Source: Ehretia macrophylla
Lineage: Eukaryota > Streptophyta > Magnoliopsida > Boraginales > Ehretiaceae
Length of the DNA: 64,000 nucleotides
Direction: 5' to 3'
Assembly (NCBI GenBank): GCA_037974665.1
Contig: CM075773.1
Location: 66,818,263 to 66,882,262 of the forward strand
The notes below the pieces were generated by a model. That model was not told the DNA's origin. It searched no databases and saw nothing but the letters and a program-made list of their open reading frames with translations. How positions within the stretch are numbered: position 1 is the stretch's first letter; each line of letters begins with the position of its first letter. A program made the position numbers and the translations under genes. Of this stretch, positions 1 to 11,344 are shown piece by piece.

Positions 1-1485
1 ATACCATCTTTGGCTTGGCCTTCAACGTTATCAAGCTGCCTCTTCCCAACTACATAGTAGAAGTCCTCAATTATTATCATCTCAGCCCGGGCCAGGTGGT
101 ACCTAATGGTTGGCCCATGATGGTGGCCTTCTATGTTTATAGTGACCTGAAGTGAATATTACCGACCCTAAGGCTGTTCAAAAACTACTTCGTCTGCAAG
201 CCGAACCTAGGGTAAGGATGGTTCCACTAATGTGCCCGGGACAAGCATAACATTATCACATCATGGGTATCCTCCAACAAAGGCTACTACAATAGATACT
301 ACTTCGTCCAGTCGAGCATGAATTGGGGAGTCTTTCGAGCTTGGATCCATAGCCTGCCCAAGAACATCAACAAGGCTCCCAAGCTATTTGCCCCCGAATA
401 TGGCCAATCTCACAGTGCTCTTTGCGCCTAAGAACTTGATGAACGCAGACTGGCATCTGGATTGGGAGAGGATTTGGGCCTCTAAGATGTTTGGGTTGGG
501 ACCACTTAATGATGACAAACTACATCCTGGTATGCTCGAGGATGAGCCCTCTAGAGAGAAATGTTAATCTCGAGTTTTGGACCCGACCTCTCTACACTCC
601 CGAGCCTCTTTACTTGTTTTATTTTATGGTCACTATTGTGGGGTTCTAACCCTTTTTCGTGTCTTCAGGGATGAGTAAAGCAGCGTCAAAAGGCCAAGAC
701 ACGGGCTAAGGCTATGGCCATCCAGCTTCTAAAGGCTAGGGCACGGGGCCTACTGGGTCTCAATCGTCGAGGAAGAGGCCCCATAGCGTCACCGAGGATC
801 CTTCCAAGGCCAGACCAAGCTCACCAAGGAGATGTCTTCCAAGAATGCTTAGAAGGGTGACTCCCTGACCGAAAGAGATTTTCCTAGAGGGTCTCCATCA
901 ATGAGCCCACTAAAGGCCGATTTGAGAGGGTTTTTCCCTAAAAGAAGAGATCTTGGGCTAGAATCGAAGTCCGAGAGAAACTGCAGGAGATCCTTTGTAG
1001 TGCCCTGAGCTAAGCGGTGTCGCAACCACCTGTGCCTCACGCTACCCTAACCTCTGTAAATGGCCCATCAACCAAGTGGTCGATGCCATGCAGACCACAG
1101 CTACCACAGTAAGCCTCTTTAATAAAAACTTAGTCACCTCCCTTTTCTAATTCTTAGGCTGAGTCCTATATCCTCATCGTGCCCATGCTCTTCACAAAGA
1201 TGCAAAGCTACTTCACTAAGCTCAAATGCTGATACCAGCATATGAAGACCGAGCTATCATAGGACCAGCTCAAAGCTAGGAGGCAGTTCAAGGAGGATGG
1301 GAATGAGATCAAGCACCTGAAAAAAAGAGCTCAAAAAGAAGGAAAAAGAGCTTCAAGCCTTGACCTCGGACGGGGCCAAGTTGTAGGAAGAACACGCGAA
1401 GGAGCTCAAAAAGGTCTGAGGTGAGAAGGTTGCTGCTGAGGGGAAGCTCAAGGGCTTCATTCAGAAGGTTAGGGCCAATGGCGCT
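1..1485 (+). pseudogene. Antisense ORF of Tat element, 'putative gypsy type transposon' domain (part 1)
   Basis: Plus-strand reading frames here give fragments such as LPNYIVEVLNYYHLSPGQ and NGWPMMVAFYVYSDLK at about 30-150, then SSMNWGVFRAWIHSLPKN at about 310-370. These resemble the domain called Transposase_28 or 'putative gypsy type transposon' (PF04195 from memory). The middle is basic and low in complexity, and the tail (about 1230-1485) is rich in E, K and Q and looks like a coiled coil. The frame is broken by many stops, so it is a relic. The start lies left of the window. It continues at 3970 after an inserted solo LTR. The product's function is not established. Transcription would run antisense to the pol genes of the same element. 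Confidence 0.7.
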
Positions 1486-3969
1486 TGTGAAGCCCCACAC
1501 AAAACTCCATATGCATGTTATATCACTTAATACGTATTTATATCGATTTACGTGCATTTGAATGATTTTACGTGCAATTGCATTATTTTACGTGTATTTG
1601 CGTCTACATACGAGATTTTGTGCGCTTTAGATAACGTAGATAATAATTAAATTATATTGTACTATACTAGTTAACCAAATTAGTTAGGAATGGACATAAT
1701 GGCAAACTAACAATACATGTATTGGTTGGAGGGCAAGGTGGTCATTTGGCATGTCAAGATAATATCTCACCTAACAAATACATACAATCTCTACACATAC
1801 AACACACACTAAATCTCTATACACGCACACACATACCAAAAATACCTAACACCCACACACTAGAGAACTCAGCCAAGAGGAGAGAAAAGAAGAGGAAAAG
1901 AGAGAGAGAAAAATAAGAAGAACAAGGAAGATCAAGCCACTCTTAGCCATTTTTTAAACTTGTCTTGCATCCTACAACTTGAGCTAGCCTTCTCTTGCAT
2001 TGTTGAGGTGAGGGATGTTTTCATACAAATCTATGGTTTTACAAAGTCTTCATCTTGCTTGTTTATGGACTCTAAGTTATTTATTGAACCTAAGCTAGGT
2101 TATATATATGTTTATTTTGAAGTTTAACTTTGATTGGTGAATTGTTGAGTTTTGTGTTCTATTTGATACTTGAAGGTAATTGTTTGATTTGTAGATGTTT
2201 TAGTATGTTAAGTTGAGGTGTTGGAGTGTTGGTAGAGTGAAGTTTGTATGTAAGTTCGTGTGTTGCAAGAAGAAGAAGAGAATTGGTGTTAGAATTGGTA
2301 TATAAGCATAAATTCTGGATTTTTCCTTTCAGCCATCTGGTCGTTACCTTCTTCATCCAGTCGACCAGATGAAGCAGGTAATGCTCGGGTCAATGCTCCC
2401 TGCCAGGCATTGTGGCTTCCATCCGGTCGATTGGATGAAGCAGGTAATGCCCGGATCAATGCTTCCTGTCGGGCGTTGTGCCTTCCATCCGGTCGACCGG
2501 ATAGAGGCTGTATTGCCCAGATGTCAAAATGCAATGAACTTGTTTTAGTGATTCTGGGAGCTACAGAGGTCGGATTAGGGAACGGTCAGAGGTGTTAGAA
2601 CTCTATCGAACCCTAGTTTAATATAGTAGAATTAAATTGTGGATTTTTTCCACAAGTTGAGTGCTCTATTGTTTCCAATTCCTATGTAATGTTTAGGATA
2701 GTAAAGAATGTAGGTAATAGGGGATGGGTAATCCTTGCATAATGTCATAAATGTTATACATGAAAGATGATTTCGTACTTGTTAGTATGCTAGTTACTGG
2801 AAGTATTACTAATGTCTATACATGTGAACATCTTGTATACATGAAATTAGTACCGATCATGAACACTGAGCTAAGGTGGATTGCTTAATACTACGTGCTT
2901 ATACATGTTTATATGTGGATTAGACCTATTTGAAATCTTGATTTGCTTGCTTTCTATACGTGGTCGGGGCAACCTACTTTGTTGCCTCCCCTCTATGTTA
3001 TTATTCATGTTATGGTTACAATGTTAACTACTACGGGCGCGATGGTTGCAACCACAAATATGGGTATGGTAGCGTTCGTTTCTCCTGGGTAGTATCAGGC
3101 TACCAGTCGGTCTCGATTGCCATAGTCCTCAGTGGATATTCGAATATCACTTAGGGGTTCAGGGATATTGATGAAGATTGATCCAAGGCCGGCCGTCTAC
3201 AACAATTGCAAGAACAACCTTATCCTTTTAGTATTATGTGCTACCACTCCCATAGGAGCCTTTGCCCTAGGAGTTGGGTTATTTGTTATTGTGTTGCCAC
3301 TTCCATAGGAGCCTTTGCCTTGGGAGTTGGGTTATCTGTTGCTATAACTTTGTGTTACTATATCCGTTAACTTATTATTATGTGCATTGCATGACATGGT
3401 TTTCAGAAGGATTTCGAAATGAAAAAATGCTTGTGAAAAGCCCCGTTTCCCCATAGCCCTCACTGAGCTATATGCGAGGATCTAGCTCACCCTTCTTTTA
3501 TGACAATTGCAGGTAAGGCTGATTGAGTAACTTTGCAAGTTGAAGGAAAGGATTGCATACGTGAAAGACTTCTTGATTGAATGTTGTATAAGTACATGAG
3601 ATATCTGATGTAAATTGAAGAATCTAGATCTTGTATATATGTATATAGGGATAAGCATTATGTAATTTGATAGATTATGATGCTACTTTTAATTATCAGT
3701 AATGAAGTTTGTATAATGCGTTTTATTAGAATTAGGTTATCAATAGGTGAAGTAACTGTGACAATTAACAAACTTGGATGTTTATTTCATGGAAATTAGA
3801 GCTCGGGCTAGTATGTTGTGCCTTAGCGGACCTAAGATGAGTGATTTTTTTAAGCCGTGGCATCACGATCTTAGATTTGGAAGTCTATGTAAGTTGAAGG
3901 TAATCCTTCTTGTTTCATTAATGCGGTATCAGAGACTATTACATTAATTAGGAAAATGGGATCGTGACA
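1486..3969 (+). mobile_element. Solo LTR of a Ty3/gypsy element
   Basis: The 2484-bp block starts TGTGAAGCCC and ends GATCGTGACA, so it has the TGT...ACA ends of a gypsy LTR. It is flanked by GCGCT (1481-1485) and GTGCT (3970-3974), a 5-bp target duplication with one transition. There is no primer-binding site, coding region or second LTR, so it is a solo LTR left by LTR-LTR recombination. Its 5' end resembles the Tekay-type LTR at 17731. Near 3450-3515 it carries the CCTCACTGAG...GCTCACCC...GCAGGTA block also seen in other gypsy LTRs here. It splits the antisense ORF of the Tat element. Confidence 0.85.
2352..2520. repeat. 65-66 bp tandem repeat inside solo LTR
   Basis: Copies start near 2352, 2417 and 2483: two full units and a partial third. 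Each unit opens with a near-palindrome of the form CATCCGGTCGACCGGATG and continues with GAAGCAGGTAATGC. The repeat is GC-rich compared with the rest of the LTR. Confidence 0.8.
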
Positions 3970-4350
3970 GTGCTAAGGTAATCTAGGCCTTCAAGGATGG
4001 CGATGAAGGTGTGAAGCTTCTGGCAGAGAACTCCAATGAGATAGCCTAATATGGCAATATCATGGGCTATTTCAGGGACCAACTCAACTTAAAAACTCTG
4101 GCCAAAACCTTCTACCCAGACGTCAAGTCTGGCTTTACCGATATCGTCAAGCCCCCAACACCGCGTTTTGGGAGATCCCCAACCTAGATCCTAAGACCCG
4201 GGCTGCCGCTTAGGAGGTCACAAGAATCCTCAACTGCCTCCACGACCAGCCCGGGGAGGAGTCTCAAGGCGAAAAAAATGAAGGCACTCCCGCTGTGGAC
4301 CCTGCCGCTAATGCCGCTAGCTCGAACTCGACCGTCCCCTTACAAGCTTA
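3970..4350 (+). pseudogene. Antisense ORF of Tat element (part 2, C-terminal)
   Basis: This is the continuation of the plus-strand antisense ORF after the inserted solo LTR. Readable pieces include AFKDGDEGVKLLAENSNEIA, YFRDQLNLKTLAKTFYPDVK and SGFTDIVKPP, a charged helical region that fits the C-terminal end of this protein type. A stop comes near 4350, followed by a T-rich stretch. One frame shift is needed to read from the first part to the end. The DNA removed by the solo LTR insertion is only the duplicated 5 bp. Confidence 0.65.
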
Positions 4351-4780
4351 GGGTTTTTTGTTTGATTTTTCTTGCAATGTACTTTTGGCCCAATCTGGCC
4401 ACTTATGTACCTGATTTATGACTTTAATAAAATCATATTTGGTCAATTCTTGATTCGTCCAATTTTACTTCGTTTATTTGAATGCAACATGTCGCTCAAG
4501 CCACGTTCTAATGTTCGTTCATTCGATCTTCCATAGTAAATTAGGTCGGCAACTTACTTATGCCTGTAGGTCAAGCCCCTAACCTGACTTCTAATTGAAT
4601 CAATTTAAATTTAAAGGAAGACTCAAATTAAACGTTAAAATGAGTTTTAACCTTAAAGCTAAGTTATTCAAGTAACGAGTGCGTTAGCGATTGCAACCTA
4701 TTTATTGCCTTAAACTAATAAAGTATACCCCAGGCAAAGATGTACAAAACTCACAAGTATGTTTAGAAACATAGACTTGA
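4351..4780. other. Spacer between antisense ORF and integrase of Tat element
   Basis: No coding signal is seen here. The stretch separates the 3' ends of two converging genes: the plus-strand antisense ORF and the minus-strand pol. AT-rich sequence with AATAAA at 4427-4432 could serve as a poly(A) signal for the antisense gene; this is inference. Confidence 0.5.
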
Positions 4781-5620
4781 CATTCAAAAAAGGATTTAGT
4801 ACATTTTGTTCAGAGCACAAAAATCTATCTGCGGCTCGGCTGTCATATCTTTAAATGTTCGGTATTTGAAGCATTTCTCAACTGCTTTCCATACTTATCG
4901 ACAAGGTAGAAAGTCCTGGGGCAGAATTCCTTTACTACTTGGTACAGACCTTCCCAAAGCGGGGAGAGTTTTCCACTTGAGGTCGGTTGAAAGATAGCTC
5001 TTTTCAGGACTAGGTCCACTTCTTTGATTGACTTTGGGTTGACCTATTTCGCGAAGGCTCTCTCCATGGCCAACTTGTTTGATAGCATTCTAACCTAAGC
5101 CTTAGCCCGCAACTCTTTAGCCAAGTCCAGCTCTTCTCGGATCCTGGCTCCATTTATTTCTTCATCATGGAGGAGGTTCCTGCTGGTGGAAGACTCGATC
5201 TCTACTGGCAGAACTGCTTCTATGTTGAAAGTCAGGTTAAAGGGCGACTCTCCCGTCGCCAAGCTGGGAGTGGTGTGATAAGCCTATAGGACCTCGGGAA
5301 GTATCATTGCCTATTGTCCCTTTGTCTCACCCAGCTTAGTTCTCAGAACCTGCAAAATAGATCTATTAGTTACCTCGACCTAGCCATTGTATTGAGGATG
5401 AACAATAGATAGGAATCTAAGATCGATCCCGATCTCGGCATATTTTCCTCGAAAGTATGCACTATCAAATTGCTTGCCATGGTCGGTCACCACAACTTTG
5501 GGCATACCAAATTGATAAATAATAAACCTTTACCCAAAGTTCCAAGCTGCCTTGTTGGTGATCCTTGCCACGGCCTCAGCCTCAGCCTCGGGCCACTTAG
5601 TGAAGTAATCAATGGCTACA
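4781..5620 (-). pseudogene. Integrase, Tat Ty3/gypsy, degenerate
   Basis: Minus-strand frames give pieces of an integrase core and C-terminus: VHPQYNG*VEVTNRSIL, EVL*AYHTTPSLATGESPF and NLTFNIEAVLPVEIE, then a basic C-terminal part with KLSPLWEGLYQVV. The HPQTNGQAE-like motif and the YHTTP motif are typical of gypsy integrases, which insert the cDNA into the chromosome. The N-terminal zinc-binding part is hard to follow. Stops occur at least every 60 codons or so. No chromodomain follows, which agrees with the Tat lineage. Confidence 0.7.
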
Positions 5621-6179
5621 AATGCATGTTTCTTTTGACCCTACTGATAAAATGGTCACGGGCTCAACATTATTATCAGATCCACCACGGGCTTTCTCTA
5701 AACACTGGCAAATCGCTGGCAAGTATCATACCTCTTTACAAATTCATTGGCATCTTATTCTAGGGTTAGCTAGAAATAACCTTGCCTCAAGGCCTTTCGA
5801 GCCAAAGTTTTACCTCTGAGGTAGTTCTCACATATGCCTTCATGAATTTATCTCAGTACGTAGTTTTCTTCCTTATGTCCTACACACTTCAAAAGAGGCC
5901 AAGTATAAGGCCTCTTATATAGCTACCCGATCACGATTACAAACCGCGAAGCCTGTTTTTCAATCTTCTGAGCCGCCTTCTCGTCATCTAGGACCATACC
6001 CCCTCGAGGATGTCCAAGATTGGTTTGGTCCAATCCGGGCTCACATTTAACTCTGCAATTGCTTTAACACCAATCTGGAAGCTCAGTTTTTTCCAACTGC
6101 TAATGTGGACAAAGCATCAACTTTAACGTTCTTTTTTCTCGAGATCTGCTGCACCAAAACCCTCTGGAACCTCGAGATT

Positions 6180-6960
6180 AATTATTTCATCTTGCCAAGG
6201 TAAAATAACATCACAGCATCCTTAACTTCGAATGAGAATCAGTGTACACTTCTACCATTTGGGCCCCGAGCTAAGCCGCTATCCTTAGGCCTGCCAACAA
6301 TGCCTCATACTCAGTTTCGTTGTTCAAGGTCAGGAATGCAAACTTCAACAAGTACTGATGCTCATGCCTCATCGGATCGAGAATAACAACTTCATCCCCA
6401 CTGCCTGACTTTCCTAATACCCTATCAAATTGGATCTTTCAGACCTCTTCGGGATTGTGCTCGGCTCGGCCGATGCATTCTACTACAAAATCAACAATTG
6501 TTTGAGCTTTAATAGCTATCCTCGGCTAATACGATATGTCAAATTTGGTCAAGTCACCTGCCCATTTGAGAAGTCTGCTCGAGGACTCTATCTTGTGCAA
6601 AATGGACTTGGGTGGCACATCGGTCATCACCTTGACGATATGTGCATCAAGGTAGGGCCTTAACTTTCTGGACGCTGTGATTAGAGCCAAAGAAATATTC
6701 TCTAAGGAGGAGTATCTTGTTTTAACACCCCTAAGAGTTTTACTAACATAGTAGACAGGTTTCTAATCCTTGCCTTTTTCCTGAACCATCGCCGCTGCCA
6801 CCGTTATTCCCGAGCATGCCAAATACTGTATCGGGTCTTCCTCCTCCTTAGGCCAAGATAGGTACTTTTTCAAATCATCAAACACCTTCTAACATTCCTC
6901 TATCCATTCAAAATTTTTGGGATTTCTCAAAACTTTGAAAAAAGGTGCACACTTATCTAC
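6180..6960 (-). pseudogene. RNase H and second (archaeal-type) RNase H, Tat Ty3/gypsy, degenerate
   Basis: Two RNase H-like stretches are readable on the minus strand. The first, just downstream of RT, contains QYLACSGITVAAAMVQEKGK and RYSSLENISLALITASRKLR, the usual gypsy RNase H that degrades the RNA template. The second contains NETEYEALLAGLRIAA and VEVYTDS, the pattern of the archaeal-type RNase H that Tat elements gained in addition. Having both is diagnostic for the Tat lineage. Several stops interrupt them. Confidence 0.7.
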
Positions 6961-6989
6961 CGATCAGGACATGAACTGGCTTAAGGTAG

Positions 6990-7680
6990 CCACTCGGCCC
7001 GTTAACTCCTGTACGTCATTTATACAGCTCAGAGGGGCCAGGTCCAGTATAACCTGAATCTTCTATGGGTTGGCCTTAATTCCCCAAGTCGTAACTATGA
7101 AATCCAAGAACTTTCCCGCCTTGACTCTAAACGCATACTTCTCTAGATTCAACTTGATCTCAAACTTTTCCATAGTAGCGAAGGCTTCTCCCAAATTGGC
7201 AATGTGATCCTCAGCCCTCTTGCTTTTGACCAACATGTCATCAACATAAATCTCCATATTACATCCAATCTGAGACTTGAAGACCTTGTTCACCATCCGT
7301 TGGTAAGTGGCCTTGGCATTCTTGAGGTCAAATGGCATGACTTTGTAATAGTAGAGCCCTTGGTCAGTGATAAAGGCCGCATTCTCTCTATCCTCGAGAA
7401 CCATTTTGATCTAGTTGTAACCCTTAAAGGCACTCATAAAGGTGAGTAGCTCACAGCCTGAGGTAGCATCAACTATCTGGTCAATCTGGGGCAAAGGGAA
7501 ACAATCTTTAGGGCATGCCTTGTTCAGGTCGGTGAAGTCAATGCACAGTCTTTACTTGCCCGGAGTCTTTGGAACCAGAACAACATTAGACAGCCAGGTT
7601 GGGCACACAATCTCACGAATGTGGCCGGTGTCGATCAGCTTATCCTCTTCCTCATAAATAAAATTTTATTTATCATAATA
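6990..7680 (-). pseudogene. Reverse transcriptase, Tat Ty3/gypsy, degenerate
   Basis: The longest open stretch is 7063-7404 on the minus strand. It contains YYYKVMPFDLKNAKATYQRM and the catalytic motif YVDDMLVKSK, followed by a thumb-like part ending VTTWGIKANP. Upstream (7410-7660) the fingers part is readable with stops: LCIDFTDLNKACPKDCFPLP. The usual PFGLKNAGATYQR is changed to PFDLKNAKATYQR, a sign of drift. The enzyme would copy element RNA into cDNA. The YVDD site is intact, but the reading frame as a whole is not. Confidence 0.85.
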
Positions 7681-7957
7681 GAAATGCCTACGTTTCTACT
7701 GTAATGGTCGATAATTGGGCTCAACATTCAAATGATGCTCAATTACGCTCGGGTCTATACCTGTCATATTAGTAACATACCAAATAAATAAAACATTCAT
7801 TTTGGAAATTGAATTGGCTTATACCTTTCTTGAGGTGGCCAGGAATCTCGCTCCCAATCTTAACCTTCTTGCTGTCGTTGGATAGCTGGATTTCTTGCAA
7901 GCCCTCGACGGGGATTCCCCGCTAGGGATCCCTCTTCTCCTCGGGCAGGTCTAGGCT
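7681..7957 (-). other. Degenerate pol segment between protease and RT (Tat element)
   Basis: This stretch lies between readable protease and readable RT on the minus strand. Frames show short pieces of the connecting region (for example EIQLSNDSKKVKIGSEIPGH at about 7840-7900), with stops and a probable small insertion near 7750-7830. Nothing else is seen. Confidence 0.45.
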
Positions 7958-8473
7958 CTAATCTGCCTGGTATTTTGGGCACAAGGAAGTCTTATAATAC
8001 TCTTGAGCTGAAAGTTGTGCTCCTCTAAGTTTCGCAATACCCATGGGGGTTGAAAACTTCAGTATTTGGTGATAGGTGGAGGGAACCACTCTAAAGTAGT
8101 TCAGGGCCACTCGTCCTAAAATCCTATTGTAGGCGAAGTTGCAGTCCATCACAATGAATTTAGCCTGCATGGTGACACACTTATTTCCTGCCTCTAGAGT
8201 TAACGGGAGGTTGGTTATACGCTCTACCTTGTACCCACGCCTGGTGAATCTTGCCAAGGTTCTTCTTAATCGCCTCAACCGACCTCGATCCAGCCCCAAC
8301 TGCTCAAAAACTTTCAGGAAGATCACCTCTACCGAGCTTCCTGTATCCACCATAATCCTCCTGACTATGTGGTTGGATATGGTTGCACTGATCATAAGGG
8401 GGTCATCATGCGGGAGCAATACTCCCTCCAAGTCATCCGAGGAGAAGGTCATCCTCTCAAGACCTTGGGTCAC
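7958..8473 (-). pseudogene. Aspartic protease, Tat Ty3/gypsy
   Basis: A 171-codon open frame carries LEGVLLPHDDPLMISATISN followed by IMVDTGSSVEVIFLKVFEQL, the active-site D-T-G-S-S of a retroviral-type aspartic protease. ILGRVALNYF further on matches the conserved ILGR segment. In Tat elements this domain cleaves the Gag-Pol polyprotein. It is the best preserved frame of the element. It continues the gag frame, since upstream codons to about 8585 are also readable. I call it a pseudogene because the surrounding polyprotein is broken. Confidence 0.8.
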
Positions 8474-8478
8474 ATTTA

Positions 8479-9059
8479 CTACAAGCCCATGCTCATTCCC
8501 GGCCCGTATGTATCATTTTCGACCTGCCAAAGTTTCTCCTCTAGAAGCAAAACCTCCTTCAATAGTCTCAATCACAGCCTGGTGAACTCTTCCTGCTCTG
8601 GATTCTAAGGCAGCTAACCTACGATGTACCTCCTCAAATGGCCTCGAATAATCAAGGCTTCAATTTCCTACTTCAACTCTTTACAATCCTCAATGTTATG
8701 CTTGAAATCGTTGTTAAACCGGCAAAATTTGTTCTTTGACCTCCTCTCAGGCCGACCTTCTATCTTAGGAGGGGAAATGTGTTATACATGGTCTGCACCT
8801 CCATCAGGATCTGCTCCCTCGAAGTGTTGAGGGGTGTGAACATGTGAACCTCGTCGCTTGTCCTTGCTACTATTGCTGCTTTCCCTTATTGTTACCCTGG
8901 ACTTTATTCCCAGGCTGACCCTTTGGTGCAGATGACTATCCCTTCTTCGCCGAATCCTTCTCCTTGTCATAATCTCTTTTTGCCTAATGGATCTCTTCAG
9001 CATGGATATACCCATGAGCCTTGACGGCGATGGTATCCACTGGATCAATAGCCAATGAT
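8479..9059 (-). pseudogene. Gag, C-terminal half, Tat Ty3/gypsy
   Basis: Minus-strand frames give DTIAVKAHGYIHAEEIH near 8990-9050, then a basic region with KKG*SSAPKGQPGNKVQG, and VHRRLAALESRAGRVHQ near 8590-8650. These fit the tail of a Tat Gag (the 'INAEE' segment followed by basic, low-complexity sequence). Stops and frame changes are frequent. A solo copia LTR separates it from its N-terminal half at 11345-12269. Confidence 0.65.
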
Positions 9060-9064
9060 GATAT

Positions 9065-9821
9065 TGAAAGGTTTCTAGCCAACATAAGATATCATGTCAT
9101 AACATAATCATAAGTTGGATTCAAGATCAAAAAGGTTGTGCATGGATACCTAGGTAGAGTTGAACCATATATAGGCTATCAACAAAAATTTTGCAAGTTT
9201 TGTAACAAAGGATCAACATGTTAACCTTTTATTATATCCATTGACTATCAACACAAGCTATATATATCAACAATACATAAAGAAATAGGGAGGTTCAAAG
9301 GTATACCTCACTTGTGGAGAAGGTGGAGACAGATGACAAGCCTTTGAATCCTTCTAACATGAAGGCCCTAGTTGGTCCACCAAGCATCCAAAGTTCTACC
9401 CCACCTTGAAGATAAAATGTGCTAGTATATCTTCAATGCACAAGGTATATATATGTGGTCTTTATGTCAAAAGGCTAAAGTTCCTTATTGAACTAGCTAT
9501 GGCCGAAAATGTATGCTCAAGGAAGAAGATGAAATTCTTCTATTTTCTCTCTCTTGCCTTAGCCGAAAATGTATGTGTATATGTGTGAGATTATCACATG
9601 AAGAGAGAGAGTATTATCATCTAATATAAGCTAATAATATATTAAGTGACCAATCTCTATTGTCACCTTTTTCATGACAAGCCATGCAAGCCTTTAGATT
9701 ACAATCATTAGCATTAGATGACAAAGATGATCATCTTCTCTCTCCTCCATGGCTTGGCCGAAAATACAAGTAGATGGAGAGAGAAGGTTGTCATCTTTTA
9801 CTATATATATAAATAATACTC

Positions 9822-9894
<73 letters not shown>

Positions 9895-11344
9895 TACTTT
9901 AATAGATAGTCAATCACAATTGTTTTCTTCTAAAGTAAAAGCCATGCAAATCCTAGGATTGTAATCATTACAATCCAAAGGCAACTTTATTCTCTCTCTT
10001 GACACTTGGCAAAAAGTCTTTATCATCAAAAGCAATGGTCAAGATTTTTTTGTCTTTATTCAAAAGATAATCCTAGCCATTCATTTCAAATTCAAATGAC
10101 TAGGATTGATGACATAGACAATCCTAATCATCAATCTCTACATGTATATGCCACATGTAATTATCTAGTCATTAATATACTTTAAAGCCACCAACCACAT
10201 TATACTTTTGGCCCAAATACCAACATAGATGACTCTTAACACTTTAAAGCCACCAACCACATTATACAAGCTCCCGATGAACTTATTTATGATACTTATT
10301 AGTGTGTGACCTTCTAAATTTATAATCGCGTACCGATGAGGGATTAATAAACCTCCTTATTTATTTCAGAAATGTCTTCGTCATTTACCGAAATACCCTC
10401 ATGCTTATGAGTAACGTACTAGCAACGAACGTACCATGAGAATACAAACGATAATAAAGACGACGTCTTTTATGAATCCATTTACCCGTTGAGAATTAGC
10501 GTGCAGTCCGATCCTTCTGTTAATAGTGCCTTGATCGGGAAAGAACCATGAAATGGTTAAGTCCACATATGATACTATGTATAAATCTGAATCGGTGAAA
10601 CGAGAGATGACTACCATGGAAAAACTCCTTTCCATCACTTCATACTCGCTTTGGCCAAGGACTTCCCCATTTTTCCAACCGATCTCAAATATCCTAGGAT
10701 ATCGCCTCACGTCGGAGGTTAACATATCATATCTTGACAATTACCTGTCAGTTCATATCACAAGACTAAAACGCGAAAGGCCTTAACCTACCTTATCGAA
10801 GACGGGTATTGTCCAGATGCAGTAATTAGCTCCTAATATAACCGGCAGCCGTAATTTCTCAAGTATGAGGATTAGTTTGCGCAATTCTTAACTAAATAGT
10901 AAACTATTAACCTGAAACCATACAGTTCACTATTTATCATCACATTCAATGATCCGTACACAAACGATCACTCATATGGTTATTAGTCCATATCATCACG
11001 CTGTTCTGGCATTTCGCACGCCATCCTTTATCGTTAACATTACTATGTTAATCAAAGGTAATAATATATGATAACCCATACTCAATTATTCTAGTCCTAG
11101 TTGAATAATCTGAAGGGCTATTAATTTATTTCTTAATACTTATCATATCGAAGAAAAAGTGCGAAATATCCTAAACACTTTTAGAACATTCTTCTTCTTG
11201 GATAAGCATTAGGGACATATTCATATCGAAGCGGAGAATATGAATATCCTACAATTAACATAGTGTATAAAACACATAAACATATTCTTGTTAAACCCTA
11301 ACAAGGTCATCTCAAACTATAGCATTAGGGCATATCCTCCAACA
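9065..11344 (-). mobile_element. Solo LTR of a Ty1/copia element, reversed
   Basis: Read on the minus strand, this 2280-bp block starts TGTTGGAGGATATGCCCTAA, a typical opening of plant copia LTRs, and ends in CCTTTCA. It is flanked by a perfect 5-bp duplication, GATAT at 9060-9064 and 11345-11349. It has no internal coding region, so it is a solo LTR. Inside lie a long (TA)n tract and repeated GCCGAAAATGTATG-type motifs (near 9500 and 9563). It interrupts gag of the Tat element and so is younger than it. Confidence 0.88.
9826..9892. repeat. (TA)n microsatellite
   Basis: An uninterrupted TA dinucleotide run of about 65 bases lies inside the solo copia LTR. Confidence 0.97.

Noticed and set aside
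8139-8608. Plus-strand frames of 148 and 79 codons
   Set aside because: They are antisense shadows of the protease and gag-pol junction of the Tat element, with no family likeness.
9749-9964. Frame with isoleucine-tyrosine repeats
   Set aside because: It is the translation of a (TA)n microsatellite.
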